NCBI RefSeq assembly: GCF_004022705.2
Contig: NZ_RZOY02000021.1
Coordinates: 1-64,000 of the forward strand
Length of the DNA: 64,000 nucleotides
Direction of reading: 5' to 3'
Origin: Mesorhizobium sp. M2D.F.Ca.ET.226.01.1.1
GTDB lineage: Bacteria > Pseudomonadota > Alphaproteobacteria > Rhizobiales > Rhizobiaceae
Shown here: positions 41,832 through 48,888 of the stretch, piece after piece
Layout of the letters: the number at the start of each line of letters is the position of its first letter
How positions within the stretch are numbered: position 1 is the first letter of the stretch
Program-made: the position numbers and the translations under genes
Notes under the pieces: model-generated
The model's input: the letters and a program-made list of their open reading frames with translations, nothing else
Told to the model about the DNA's origin: nothing
The model's database searches: none

Positions 41832-42428
41832 ATGGCAGCCAAGACGATCATCAGCCGGCCCATTTACGGAACGCTGTCTCCGCAGCCGGGCAAGCACCAC
41901 CTCTTCATCGCCGATGCCGAAGGCGCGCTGGCGATCACCGACATGGCCGGCAAGGCGCCGCCCGGCTTTTTCGACGGTGCCGAGATCGTCTTCATTCCAG
42001 GCCGGGAGGGTAAGCACATCGCTGCCCTGGAAGCCCTGAAGCCCGCGCAGCTCCACCTGCCGCCGTCCTTTGCCAGCCTCGTGCCGCGCCTGCGGCAAAC
42101 GCTGACCAACGCCCATATGGGTCTGCGGATTTATCTCGCCGGCACCGAGGGCCTGATCGGTCAGGCGATGCAGGTGGCGCTCGAAGCCGGCATCGACCAC
42201 ACCTCGATGCAGACAGAGCATCGCGGCTCACTCGCCCGGCGCATGCAATGCGTGCACTGCAAGGGCATCACCGAGAATGTGACGACGCAGCCGGCGCTCT
42301 GCTCGCATTGCGGCCTGCTGCTTCTGGTGCGCGATCACTATTCGCGGCGCCTCGCCGCCTTCCAGGGCGTGTGCATCAACGCCGAGGATCGCTCGGAGAA
42401 CCCTCCGATGGAGGAGGCTTTCCCATGA
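41832..42428 (+). CDS. dmmA: Dimethylamine monooxygenase subunit DmmA
   Basis: A 198-residue subunit of the heterotrimeric oxygenase that demethylates dimethylamine to methylamine and formaldehyde. The C-terminal half carries a four-cysteine zinc or iron-like site: Cys140 and Cys143 (CVHCKG), Cys157 and Cys160 (CSHCGL). The start ATG at 41832 has AAGAGAGA upstream. Its stop overlaps the dmmB start as ATGA. Without DmmA the DmmB/DmmC pair would be hard to recognise; the three together are characteristic. Confidence 0.82.
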   Translation: MAAKTIISRPIYGTLSPQPGKHHLFIADAEGALAITDMAGKAPPGFFDGAEIVFIPGREGKHIAALEALKPAQLHLPPSFASLVPRLRQTLTNAHMGLRIYLAGTEGLIGQAMQVALEAGIDHTSMQTEHRGSLARRMQCVHCKGITENVTTQPALCSHCGLLLLVRDHYSRRLAAFQGVCINAEDRSENPPMEEAFP

Positions 42429-43390
42429 GCACAGGCACCACCAAGCTCGACGTCGTCGTCAGCGACGTCGTTCCCGTCAACGACCTGGTCACGCGCTTTC
42501 ACTTCCGCCGCCGCGACGGCGAGCTGTTGCCGACCTTTTCCGGCGGCGCCCATGTCGTGGTCGAGATGCGCGACGGCGACCGCACCAGACTCAATCCCTA
42601 TTCGCTGATGGGCTCGCCGCTCGACACGCGCGAATACACGATCTCGGTGCGGCGCGACGATGTCGGTCGCGGCGGCTCGCTGTTCATGCACCGGCAGGTC
42701 AAGCCCGGCCTGGAGATGGTGATCAGCTATCCGGTCAATCTTTTCTCGCTCGATCTGAGAGCCAAGAAGCACCTGATGCTGGCCGGCGGCATCGGCATCA
42801 CGCCGTTCATGGCGCAGACCTCGCAGCTGGCGGGCGCCGGCGGCAATTTCGAATTGCACTACACCTGCCGCACGGCCTCGCTCGGCACCTATGCCGATGT
42901 GCTCCAGCAACGCTACGGCAATCGGGTCAAGCTCTATCACGACGACCGCGACGAGCGCATCGATCTCGATCGGCTGCTGTCCTCGCAGCCGCTCGGCACG
43001 CATCTCTATGTCTGCGGCCCGGCCGGCATGATCAACTGGGTGCGCGACCGCGCCGCGGCGCTCGGCTGGCCTTCGGAAACCGTGCATTTCGAGCATTTCG
43101 CGGCGCCCCAGCCCGGCGCGCCCTTCGACGTGACCTTGGCCGTCAGCGGCAAGACGATCGGCGTCGGCTCCCAGCAGAGCCTGCTCGAAGCGATCGAAGC
43201 CGCCGGCGTCGACCCGCCTTATCTCTGCCGCGGCGGCGTCTGCGGCCAATGCGAGACCAATGTGATCTCCTACGACGGCAAGTTCATCCACAGCGATCAC
43301 TGGCTGAGCGAGGAAGACCACCGTTCCGGCTGCAAAATCATGCCTTGCGTCTCGCGCTTCGAGGGCAAGTCGCTGGTCCTGGAAAGATAG
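42425..43390 (+). CDS. dmmB: Dimethylamine monooxygenase reductase subunit DmmB
   Basis: A 321-residue reductase of the phthalate dioxygenase reductase type. An FMN/NAD(P)H domain comes first (FSGGAHVVVEM, RLNPYSLMGSP for flavin, MLAGGIGITPFM and CGPAGMINW for the nucleotide). A C-terminal plant-type ferredoxin follows, with cysteines in YLCRGGVCGQCE and SGCKIMPC. It passes electrons to the heme subunit DmmC. The start ATG 42425 follows GGAGGAGGCTTTCCC and overlaps the dmmA stop; the longer frame is not used. Confidence 0.88.
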   Translation: MSTGTTKLDVVVSDVVPVNDLVTRFHFRRRDGELLPTFSGGAHVVVEMRDGDRTRLNPYSLMGSPLDTREYTISVRRDDVGRGGSLFMHRQVKPGLEMVISYPVNLFSLDLRAKKHLMLAGGIGITPFMAQTSQLAGAGGNFELHYTCRTASLGTYADVLQQRYGNRVKLYHDDRDERIDLDRLLSSQPLGTHLYVCGPAGMINWVRDRAAALGWPSETVHFEHFAAPQPGAPFDVTLAVSGKTIGVGSQQSLLEAIEAAGVDPPYLCRGGVCGQCETNVISYDGKFIHSDHWLSEEDHRSGCKIMPCVSRFEGKSLVLER

Positions 43391-43399
43391 GAGGCGTCA

Positions 43400-44440
43400 A
43401 TGGGCATCACCTTTCGCAAGGAAACATTTCGCGACGACTACACCTTCAGGAACAGCCCCGACCACATCCGGCGCTTTCCGTTCCCGTTCAACGAAGACAG
43501 CTACATGTATGCGGTCAACATCGAGCCGCATGTCGTCGGGCCGAAGGGCAGCGTGCTGGAAAACCTGATCGATGTCGACGAGCACTATGTCGCCGAGATG
43601 CAGGACCGCGCCTTGGTGCTGGCCGAGGATCCGCTGCGCTGCCAATCCCTGCCGCACATGACGCTGGCCGGTTGGGACCTGCTCGAGCTTCTGATGGAGC
43701 AGCAGGCGCTCGGCTATCCCGAGCATTTCACGCTGGAGCGAAATGGCGACCGCTGGCGCTGGATCAACCGGCCGCTCGGCATCAACGACACCTTCACCTT
43801 CGGCGACACCTCGACGCTCCCCTACGGCCCGATGGAATACATCACCCGCCAGAGCCAGGGCGATTTCTGCATCCTCGACCAGCGCGACGGCAATCTGTGG
43901 ATGGATGCCGGCATGGTCACCACCCAGGCCGACTGGTCGCTCGATTTCGACATCGGCATGAACTTCTTTGAGTGGCACGCGCCGGTGCCGCTGGCGCACG
44001 AGAAGGGCATCTTCACGCGTGCGCTGAAGTTTCTCACCAACATCCAGCAGGGCAAGCCGGCACGGCGCCTCAACTGGACGATGACCATCAATCCGCGGCT
44101 CGACACCAGCCCCGAGAATTATCACAAATGGGGTCCGGACCGCGCGACCGTCACGCCCGAGAATGTCGGCGACAAGGTGCATCTGCGCGTCGAGCTGCAG
44201 AGCTTCTGGCGGCTGCCGCGCTCCAACGGCATCGTCTTCCCGATCCGCTGCTACCTGATCAAGATGGACGAGCTGGTCACGCAGCCGAAATGGGCGCGCC
44301 GCCTGCACCGCGTCATCCGCGACCTCCCGGAAGAGCTCGCAACTTACAAAGGCCTGACGCGCTACCGGCCGACGCTGGTCGAGTGGCTGTCGAAGCTGGA
44401 TGACGGCAGCCCGACGTCACCGGGGTTTGGGCCGGATTAG
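43400..44440 (+). CDS. dmmC: Dimethylamine monooxygenase heme subunit DmmC
   Basis: A 346-residue protein of the DUF3445 / heme-dependent oxidative N-demethylase family. It is the oxygen-activating subunit that hydroxylates a methyl group of dimethylamine. Family-like segments are DHIRRFPFPFNEDSYMYAVNI, WINRPLGINDTFTFGDTSTL and NWTMTINPRLDTSPENYHKW with RVELQSFWRLPRSNGIVFPI near the end. The start ATG 43400 follows GGAGGCGTCA, nine bases after dmmB. It ends the operon, followed by a palindromic repeat. Product methylamine feeds GmaS. Confidence 0.87.
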   Translation: MGITFRKETFRDDYTFRNSPDHIRRFPFPFNEDSYMYAVNIEPHVVGPKGSVLENLIDVDEHYVAEMQDRALVLAEDPLRCQSLPHMTLAGWDLLELLMEQQALGYPEHFTLERNGDRWRWINRPLGINDTFTFGDTSTLPYGPMEYITRQSQGDFCILDQRDGNLWMDAGMVTTQADWSLDFDIGMNFFEWHAPVPLAHEKGIFTRALKFLTNIQQGKPARRLNWTMTINPRLDTSPENYHKWGPDRATVTPENVGDKVHLRVELQSFWRLPRSNGIVFPIRCYLIKMDELVTQPKWARRLHRVIRDLPEELATYKGLTRYRPTLVEWLSKLDDGSPTSPGFGPD

Positions 44441-44444
44441 ACGG

Positions 44445-44552
44445 ACTCCCCCTCATCCGGCCGCTTCGCGGCCACCTTCTCCCCGAGGGGAGAAGAGATC
44501 GGCGCCGGCGCCAACCGTCACCTCTCCCCTCGGGGAGAGGTCGGATTGCCCC
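44445..44552. repeat. Composite hairpin repeat after dmmC
   Basis: CCCCCTCATCCGG opens a set of self-complementary pieces: GGCCGCTTCGCGGCC, CTTCTCCCCGAGGGGAGAAG, GGCGCCGGCGCC and CCTCTCCCCTCGGGGAGAGG. It belongs to the CCCCTCATCCG family. It lies between the convergent dmmC and XRE-cupin genes and could end both transcripts. Confidence 0.75.
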
Positions 44553-44610
44553 GAATTGCTCTTTGCAATTCGGCCTTGGCAATCCGGGTGAGAGGGCTGC
44601 TGCGGTCCGA

Positions 44611-45339
44611 CTAACCGGCGCTGTTCTGCGGATAGCAAATGATCGACAGATACCGCATCGGCAGCTGCGTCAGCTCTTCCGGGCCGTGCGGCGCGTCGGC
44701 GTCGAAGAACAGGCTGTCGCCGGGCTTCATCGGATAGAGGTTGTTGCCGTGCCGGTAAACTACCTCGCCTTCGAGCATGTACAGGAACTCCATGCCCGCA
44801 TGCTGGAAGGTCGGGAACACGTCCGAATTCTCGGTCAGCGTGATGAGATAGGGCTCGACGACGACGCCGCTGGTGTTGGCGCCGATGTGGCCGAGCAGAT
44901 TGTACTGATGGCCGGCGCGCGTGCCGCGCCGCTCGACATCGACGCCTTCGCCGGCCTTGACGAAGACGGCGCTGTGCTCTTCCTCGAAGCGGCGGAAGAA
45001 GGCGGTGACGGGAACGCCCAGCGCCCGCGACAGCGCCTGCAGCGTCGTCAGCGACGGTGAGGTGATGCCGTTTTCGATTTTCGACAGCATGCCGAGCGAA
45101 ATGTCGGTGGCCGCGGCGAGATCGGCGACGGTGATGCCGAGCTTCTTGCGGAAGGCGCGGACCTCGTGGCCGATCGCCACTTCCAGCACCTTCTCGCGCG
45201 TGTCGCGGATGGCGTGCGGGTTCTGCGTCAGCGGCGTGCGGATCGTGCGCCCGTTGGGGCCAATGCCCTTCGGCGATGGCTTGGTCTTGACCGCCACGGG
45301 GCTCCGACCGGGTTTGGGATCGGAAGTCTTTTTCGTCAT
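44611..45339 (-). CDS. XRE-cupin transcriptional regulator beside tmm
   Basis: A 242-residue regulator with an N-terminal helix-turn-helix of the XRE type (FRKKLGITVADLAAATDISL, GMLSKIENGITSPSLTTLQA) and a C-terminal cupin (about 150-235; GMEFLYMLEGEVVYRHG, LYPMKPGDSLFFDADAPHG) that probably binds a small ligand. A basic linker leads. Such PuuR-like proteins repress catabolic genes. It is divergent from tmm and the only regulator gene inside the methylated-amine locus. ATG 45339 follows GGAGACGAT. A palindrome at 45369-45383 and the motif half-site suggest autoregulation. Confidence 0.88.
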   Translation of the reverse strand: MTKKTSDPKPGRSPVAVKTKPSPKGIGPNGRTIRTPLTQNPHAIRDTREKVLEVAIGHEVRAFRKKLGITVADLAAATDISLGMLSKIENGITSPSLTTLQALSRALGVPVTAFFRRFEEEHSAVFVKAGEGVDVERRGTRAGHQYNLLGHIGANTSGVVVEPYLITLTENSDVFPTFQHAGMEFLYMLEGEVVYRHGNNLYPMKPGDSLFFDADAPHGPEELTQLPMRYLSIICYPQNSAG

Positions 45340-45368
45340 ATCGTCTCCCGTGAGAATCTGCTGATTAT

Positions 45369-45383
45369 TTCACTCTAGGTGAA
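45369..45383. promoter_or_regulatory. Candidate operator of the XRE-cupin gene
   Basis: TTCACTCTAGGTGAA is a perfect 5-bp arm dyad 30 bases upstream of the regulator gene. On the minus strand its right half reads AGTGAAAT, the same half-site as in the methylated-amine motif. Confidence 0.45.
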
Positions 45384-45520
45384 CATATTCGTTGCGGATG
45401 CAGGAGCGCAACGGGTGCGCCAAGCCCTTGTGGCGGATTAGTTCCGTTTTCTGCGACACTTGGTCCCCCGAGCTTCGCAGAAAGTTACCTCGGCGCCACG
45501 CTGTTTCGGCGCAAGGCCAG

Positions 45521-45548
45521 TTGACAGCACCGAAGGGCCAATTACTGT
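45521..45548 (+). promoter_or_regulatory. Candidate tmm promoter
   Basis: TTGACA at 45521-45526 with a 16-base spacer leads to TACTGT at 45543-45548. The shared motif 45556-45573 lies just downstream, around the expected transcription start, which would suit a repressor. Confidence 0.5.
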
Positions 45549-45555
45549 TACTCTC

Positions 45556-45573
45556 AGTGAAATTTGTTTCGCT
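45556..45573 (+). promoter_or_regulatory. Methylated-amine motif, tmm copy
   Basis: AGTGAAATTTGTTTCGCT is a near-perfect palindrome (AGTGAAA and TTTCGCT arms, one mismatch) 25 bases upstream of the tmm start and just downstream of the candidate promoter. Confidence 0.65.
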
Positions 45574-45598
45574 GGGGAAATCAAAAAGGAGGCCCGCA

Positions 45599-46957
45599 AT
45601 GAAATCTCGTGTCGCCGTCATCGGAGCCGGACCGTCGGGCCTGGCCCAGTTGAGGGCCTTCAAGTCGGCCGCCGACAAGGGCGCCGAGATCCCGGAAATC
45701 GTGTGCTTCGAGAAACAGAGCGACTGGGGCGGGCTGTGGAACTACACCTGGCGCACCGGTCTCGACGAGCATGGCGATCCGGTGCACGGCTCCATGTACC
45801 GCTATCTGTGGTCGAACGGCCCGAAGGAATGCCTCGAATTCGCCGACTACACCTTTGAGGAGCATTTTGGCCGGCCGATCGCTTCCTATCCGCCGCGCGC
45901 CGTGCTGTGGGATTACATCAAGGGCCGTGTCGAGAAATCCGGGGTGCGCAAATGGGTGCGCTTCAACGCGCCCGTGCGCATGGTCACCTACTCCGACGAG
46001 TCCGGGAAGTTCACCGTCACCGCGCATGACCGCACCAACGACGTCACCTACTCGGAAGAGTTCGACAATGTCGTCGTCGCCTCCGGCCATTTCTCCGTGC
46101 CGAACGTGCCGTATTTCGAGGGCTTTTCCACCTTCAACGGCCGCATCCTGCACAGCCACGACTTCCGCGATGCCATGGAATTCAAGGGCAAGGACATCCT
46201 GATCATCGGCCGCTCCTATTCGGCCGAGGACATCGGTTCGCAATGCTACAAATACGGCGCCAAATCGATCACCTCCAGCTACCGTTCCAAGCCGATGGGC
46301 TTCAAATGGCCGGAGAACTGGAAGGAAGTGCCGCTGCTGCAGAAAGTCGTCGGCAAGACGGCGCATTTCAAGGACGGCACCACCAAGGATGTCGACGCGA
46401 TCATCCTGTGCACCGGCTACCTGCACTCCTTCCCCTTCCTGACCGATGACTTGAAGCTCAAGACCGCCAATCGCATGTGGCCGCTCGATCTCTATGAGGG
46501 CGTCGTCTGGGAGAAGAATCCGAAACTGTTCTACATCGGCATGCAGGACCAGTTCTACACCTTCAACATGTTTGACGCGCAGGCCTGGTATGCCCGCGAT
46601 GTCATCATGGGCCGCATCAAGCTGCCGTCGGCAGAGGCGATGGCCGAGCACAGCGCGAAGTGGCGCGCCCGCGAGGAGACGCTGGAAGACGCCGAGCAGA
46701 TGATCTGGTTCCAGGGCGACTACACCAAGGAACTTATGGACCAGACCGACTATCCCGGCTTCGACGTCGAGGCGGTCAACCACACCTTCATGGAGTGGGA
46801 GCACCACAAGATGGAAAACATCATGACATTCCGCGACAACGCCTACCGTTCGCTGATGACCGGCACCATGGCGCCGGTCCACCATACGCCCTGGCTGCAG
46901 GCGCTGGACGATTCGATGGAGAGCTATCTCGAGGTGAAGGGCGTGGCGGCCGAGTAG
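45599..46957 (+). CDS. tmm: Trimethylamine monooxygenase
   Basis: Tmm is a class B flavin monooxygenase that oxidises trimethylamine to its N-oxide with NADPH and O2. The 452-residue protein has the FAD motif VIGAGPSGLA (residues 7-16), the FMO fingerprint FNGRILHSHDF, and an NADPH motif LIIGRSYSAEDIG. Long matches I recognise in bacterial Tmm are WGGLWNYTWRTGLDEHG and MYRYLWSNGPKECLEF. The start ATG 45599 has AAGGAGGCCCGCA upstream; the longer frame to 45392 runs through the promoter. Its product TMAO is the substrate of Tdm encoded 18 kb away in the same locus. Confidence 0.93.
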   Translation: MKSRVAVIGAGPSGLAQLRAFKSAADKGAEIPEIVCFEKQSDWGGLWNYTWRTGLDEHGDPVHGSMYRYLWSNGPKECLEFADYTFEEHFGRPIASYPPRAVLWDYIKGRVEKSGVRKWVRFNAPVRMVTYSDESGKFTVTAHDRTNDVTYSEEFDNVVVASGHFSVPNVPYFEGFSTFNGRILHSHDFRDAMEFKGKDILIIGRSYSAEDIGSQCYKYGAKSITSSYRSKPMGFKWPENWKEVPLLQKVVGKTAHFKDGTTKDVDAIILCTGYLHSFPFLTDDLKLKTANRMWPLDLYEGVVWEKNPKLFYIGMQDQFYTFNMFDAQAWYARDVIMGRIKLPSAEAMAEHSAKWRAREETLEDAEQMIWFQGDYTKELMDQTDYPGFDVEAVNHTFMEWEHHKMENIMTFRDNAYRSLMTGTMAPVHHTPWLQALDDSMESYLEVKGVAAE

Positions 46958-46994
46958 GACGGCGCGTCTCCGCTCACATTCGTTAAACCGGCAA

Positions 46995-47021
46995 GATGGG
47001 GTGTCTCACGGACACTCCATC
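46995..47021. terminator. Hairpin between convergent tmm and SDR genes
   Basis: An 11-bp stem with one G-T pair (GATGGGGTGTC at 46995-47005 and GACACTCCATC at 47011-47021) and a 5-base loop, in the 67-base gap between the two stop codons. Confidence 0.6.
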
Positions 47022-47024
47022 GGT

Positions 47025-47789
47025 CTACCAGCACACGTAACCGCCATCGACGATCAGGTCGAGGCCGGTGACGAAGCTTGAGGCGCGGCTGGCCAGGAAC
47101 ACGGTTGGCCCGACCATTTCCTCCGGCGCCGCCATACGTCCCATCGGCGTGTCGCGCTTGAAGATCTTTATCTCCTCAGCCACTTCGGGACGCTTGTTCA
47201 TCGGCGTCAGCGTGTAGCCCGGGCTGATGACGTTGACGCGCAGGCCGCGGTCCGCCCACTCCATGGCGAGACTCTTCGACATGTGGATGACGGCGGCTTT
47301 GGAGGAGTTGTAGTGCGCCTGCGTCAGCCCCCGGTTGACGATGGTGCCCGACATCGAGGCGATGTTGATGATCGACCCTCTTTGCCGCGTCAGCATCTTG
47401 CGTGCTTCCGCCTGACAGGACAGGAACACGCCGGCGACATTGACATCGTGAACCTTGCGCCACGTCTCCAGCGACAGAGTTTCGGCAGGGTCGGAGCCGG
47501 CGATGCCGGCATTGTTGACGGCGACGGTCAGCGCGCCGAGTTCAGCCTCGACACGGTCGATCGCCGACGCGAGGTCGCTCTCGGAGGTAACCGTGCCGGT
47601 CAGCGCCAACGCTTTGCGGCCAAGGGCCGTGATCCTGTGGGCGGTCTCTTCCAGCCCGCCCTTTGACGCATGACCGAAACAGGCGACGTCCGCGCCTGCT
47701 TCCGCCAGCCCGATCGCGATCGCCTGGCCAATGCCGCTGCCGGCCCCGGTGACCAGCGCGACGTCACCATTCAATTTGAAAAGATCCAT
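47025..47789 (-). CDS. Short-chain dehydrogenase/reductase
   Basis: A 254-residue classical SDR. The cofactor motif is VALVTGAGSGIGQAIA near residue 11; NNAGIAG, a serine in IASMSGT, and the catalytic YNSSK are visible, and the C-terminus is GLDLIVDGGYVCW. The residues after the motif suggest NAD(H) or NADP(H) use, not distinguishable here. ATG 47789 follows AGGGTTTACA; the longer frame to 47843 is rejected. It converges on tmm but has no clear pathway link. Relatives oxidise sugars or hydroxy acids. Confidence 0.87.
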   Translation of the reverse strand: MDLFKLNGDVALVTGAGSGIGQAIAIGLAEAGADVACFGHASKGGLEETAHRITALGRKALALTGTVTSESDLASAIDRVEAELGALTVAVNNAGIAGSDPAETLSLETWRKVHDVNVAGVFLSCQAEARKMLTRQRGSIINIASMSGTIVNRGLTQAHYNSSKAAVIHMSKSLAMEWADRGLRVNVISPGYTLTPMNKRPEVAEEIKIFKRDTPMGRMAAPEEMVGPTVFLASRASSFVTGLDLIVDGGYVCW

Positions 47790-47880
47790 TGTAAACCCTC
47801 CCTGACTGCCGGAAGGGTATGCGCTGAGTTGTGCCTCGATCAAGCGGCCTGATCTTGGCCGCGCCGGGGCGCGTTGCGGT

Positions 47881-48888
47881 TCAGAAATATCCGTCCGACG
47901 CCGCCGTGGCTTCCTTCGGGATTTCCACGCCGTCGACCAGGATCTTGTCGACCAGCTCGTGATGGAAGCACACCAGCCCCTTGATGCGCTCGGCCTCGTG
48001 CACCGGCTCGGGATAGTACCAGACGAGGTTCTCGTGCCGCTTCTTCGGCGTCGTCACGTGGTAGTAGTTGGAGATGCCCTTATATGGGCAGCGCGAGATG
48101 TAGCGGCTGGGCGAAAGCATATCGAGCCGCGTGTCCGCGATCGGCAGATAGTGGCGCACCGGATGTCCGGTCTCGAACAGGAAGACGCCGCGCCGTGAAT
48201 CGGCCACCTGCTCGCCGTCGAGGATCACCTGCACGCGCCGCGACGAAGGGAGGCAGTCGACGCGGCGGAACGGGTCACGGGCGTGCACGAAGATCTCTTC
48301 GTCCTCTTCATACCAGTGCGTCATCTTCGGCCAGTAGAAGGAGATGTAGTCCTGGATCGGCGGGCAGCCCTTGACCGGATCGAGGTAACGCCAGGCGCCG
48401 TCCTCGATCAGCGTGATGCCCGTGTTGAGTGAATAATGCGTGGCGACACCCTTGAACGGATCCTCCGTCGTCGTGCGGCTCGGCAACAGGAACTCCTCGC
48501 GCACGTCGCTCATCGGGAAGTAATAGACCGGCAGGTGGTCGCTCTCCTGGAACACCAGCGCCTTGGTGGTGTCGGCCACGATCATCGGCCCGACCTGCAC
48601 CCTGATCCGCTTGGGCGAGGGCATGGTGAAGGCGACATAGCCCGGCTCAAACTCGTACTGGACGATGTTGTCGAGGATCGGGAAATGCGGCCCGCGGCCG
48701 CGCAGATGGGGCTTGCGAATGGTCGTCGTCCTCTTCTCGTCGTTTGCCACTAGAGCATGATGCCGAAAAGTGTGAAGCGGTTTTCGGACGGCATCATGCT
48801 CTATCTCTTTGAGTGGAGAGCCGGACGATTTCGGGTCGGCCCGACCTGAAATCGTCCGGCTCGGGTTCTTGCGCGCGGCGACGGTCAT
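47881..48888 (-). CDS. DUF427 protein (two tandem domains)
   Basis: A 335-residue reading frame. Two DUF427-like beta domains are visible: residues about 75-180 (VQVGPMIVADTTKALVFQES, LPVYYFPMSDVRE, KGVATHYSL) and 190-310 (VQVILDGEQVADSRRGVFLF, VRHYLPIADTRLD, KGISNYYHV). The function of the family is poorly known. The ATG at 48888 overlaps the upstream stop as ATGA, but the first 46 codons pass through a RIME1-like repeat with two palindromes. An alternative start is GTG at 48750 (289 residues), just after the repeat; it has no ribosome site. The stop codon is firm, the start is not. Confidence 0.78.
   Translation of the reverse strand: MTVAARKNPSRTISGRADPKSSGSPLKEIEHDAVRKPLHTFRHHALVANDEKRTTTIRKPHLRGRGPHFPILDNIVQYEFEPGYVAFTMPSPKRIRVQVGPMIVADTTKALVFQESDHLPVYYFPMSDVREEFLLPSRTTTEDPFKGVATHYSLNTGITLIEDGAWRYLDPVKGCPPIQDYISFYWPKMTHWYEEDEEIFVHARDPFRRVDCLPSSRRVQVILDGEQVADSRRGVFLFETGHPVRHYLPIADTRLDMLSPSRYISRCPYKGISNYYHVTTPKKRHENLVWYYPEPVHEAERIKGLVCFHHELVDKILVDGVEIPKEATAASDGYF
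48751..48862. repeat. RIME1-like element of two palindromes
   Basis: A 112-base element. The first palindrome has a perfect 15-bp stem, TAGAGCATGATGCCG (48751-48765) with its complement at 48789-48803, and an inner CCGAAAA/TTTTCGG stem. The second (48818-48862) pairs GAGCCGGACGATTTC with its complement over about 22 bp, with one G-T pair. Two large palindromes in about 108 bases is the layout described for RIME1 of rhizobia. Confidence 0.85.
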
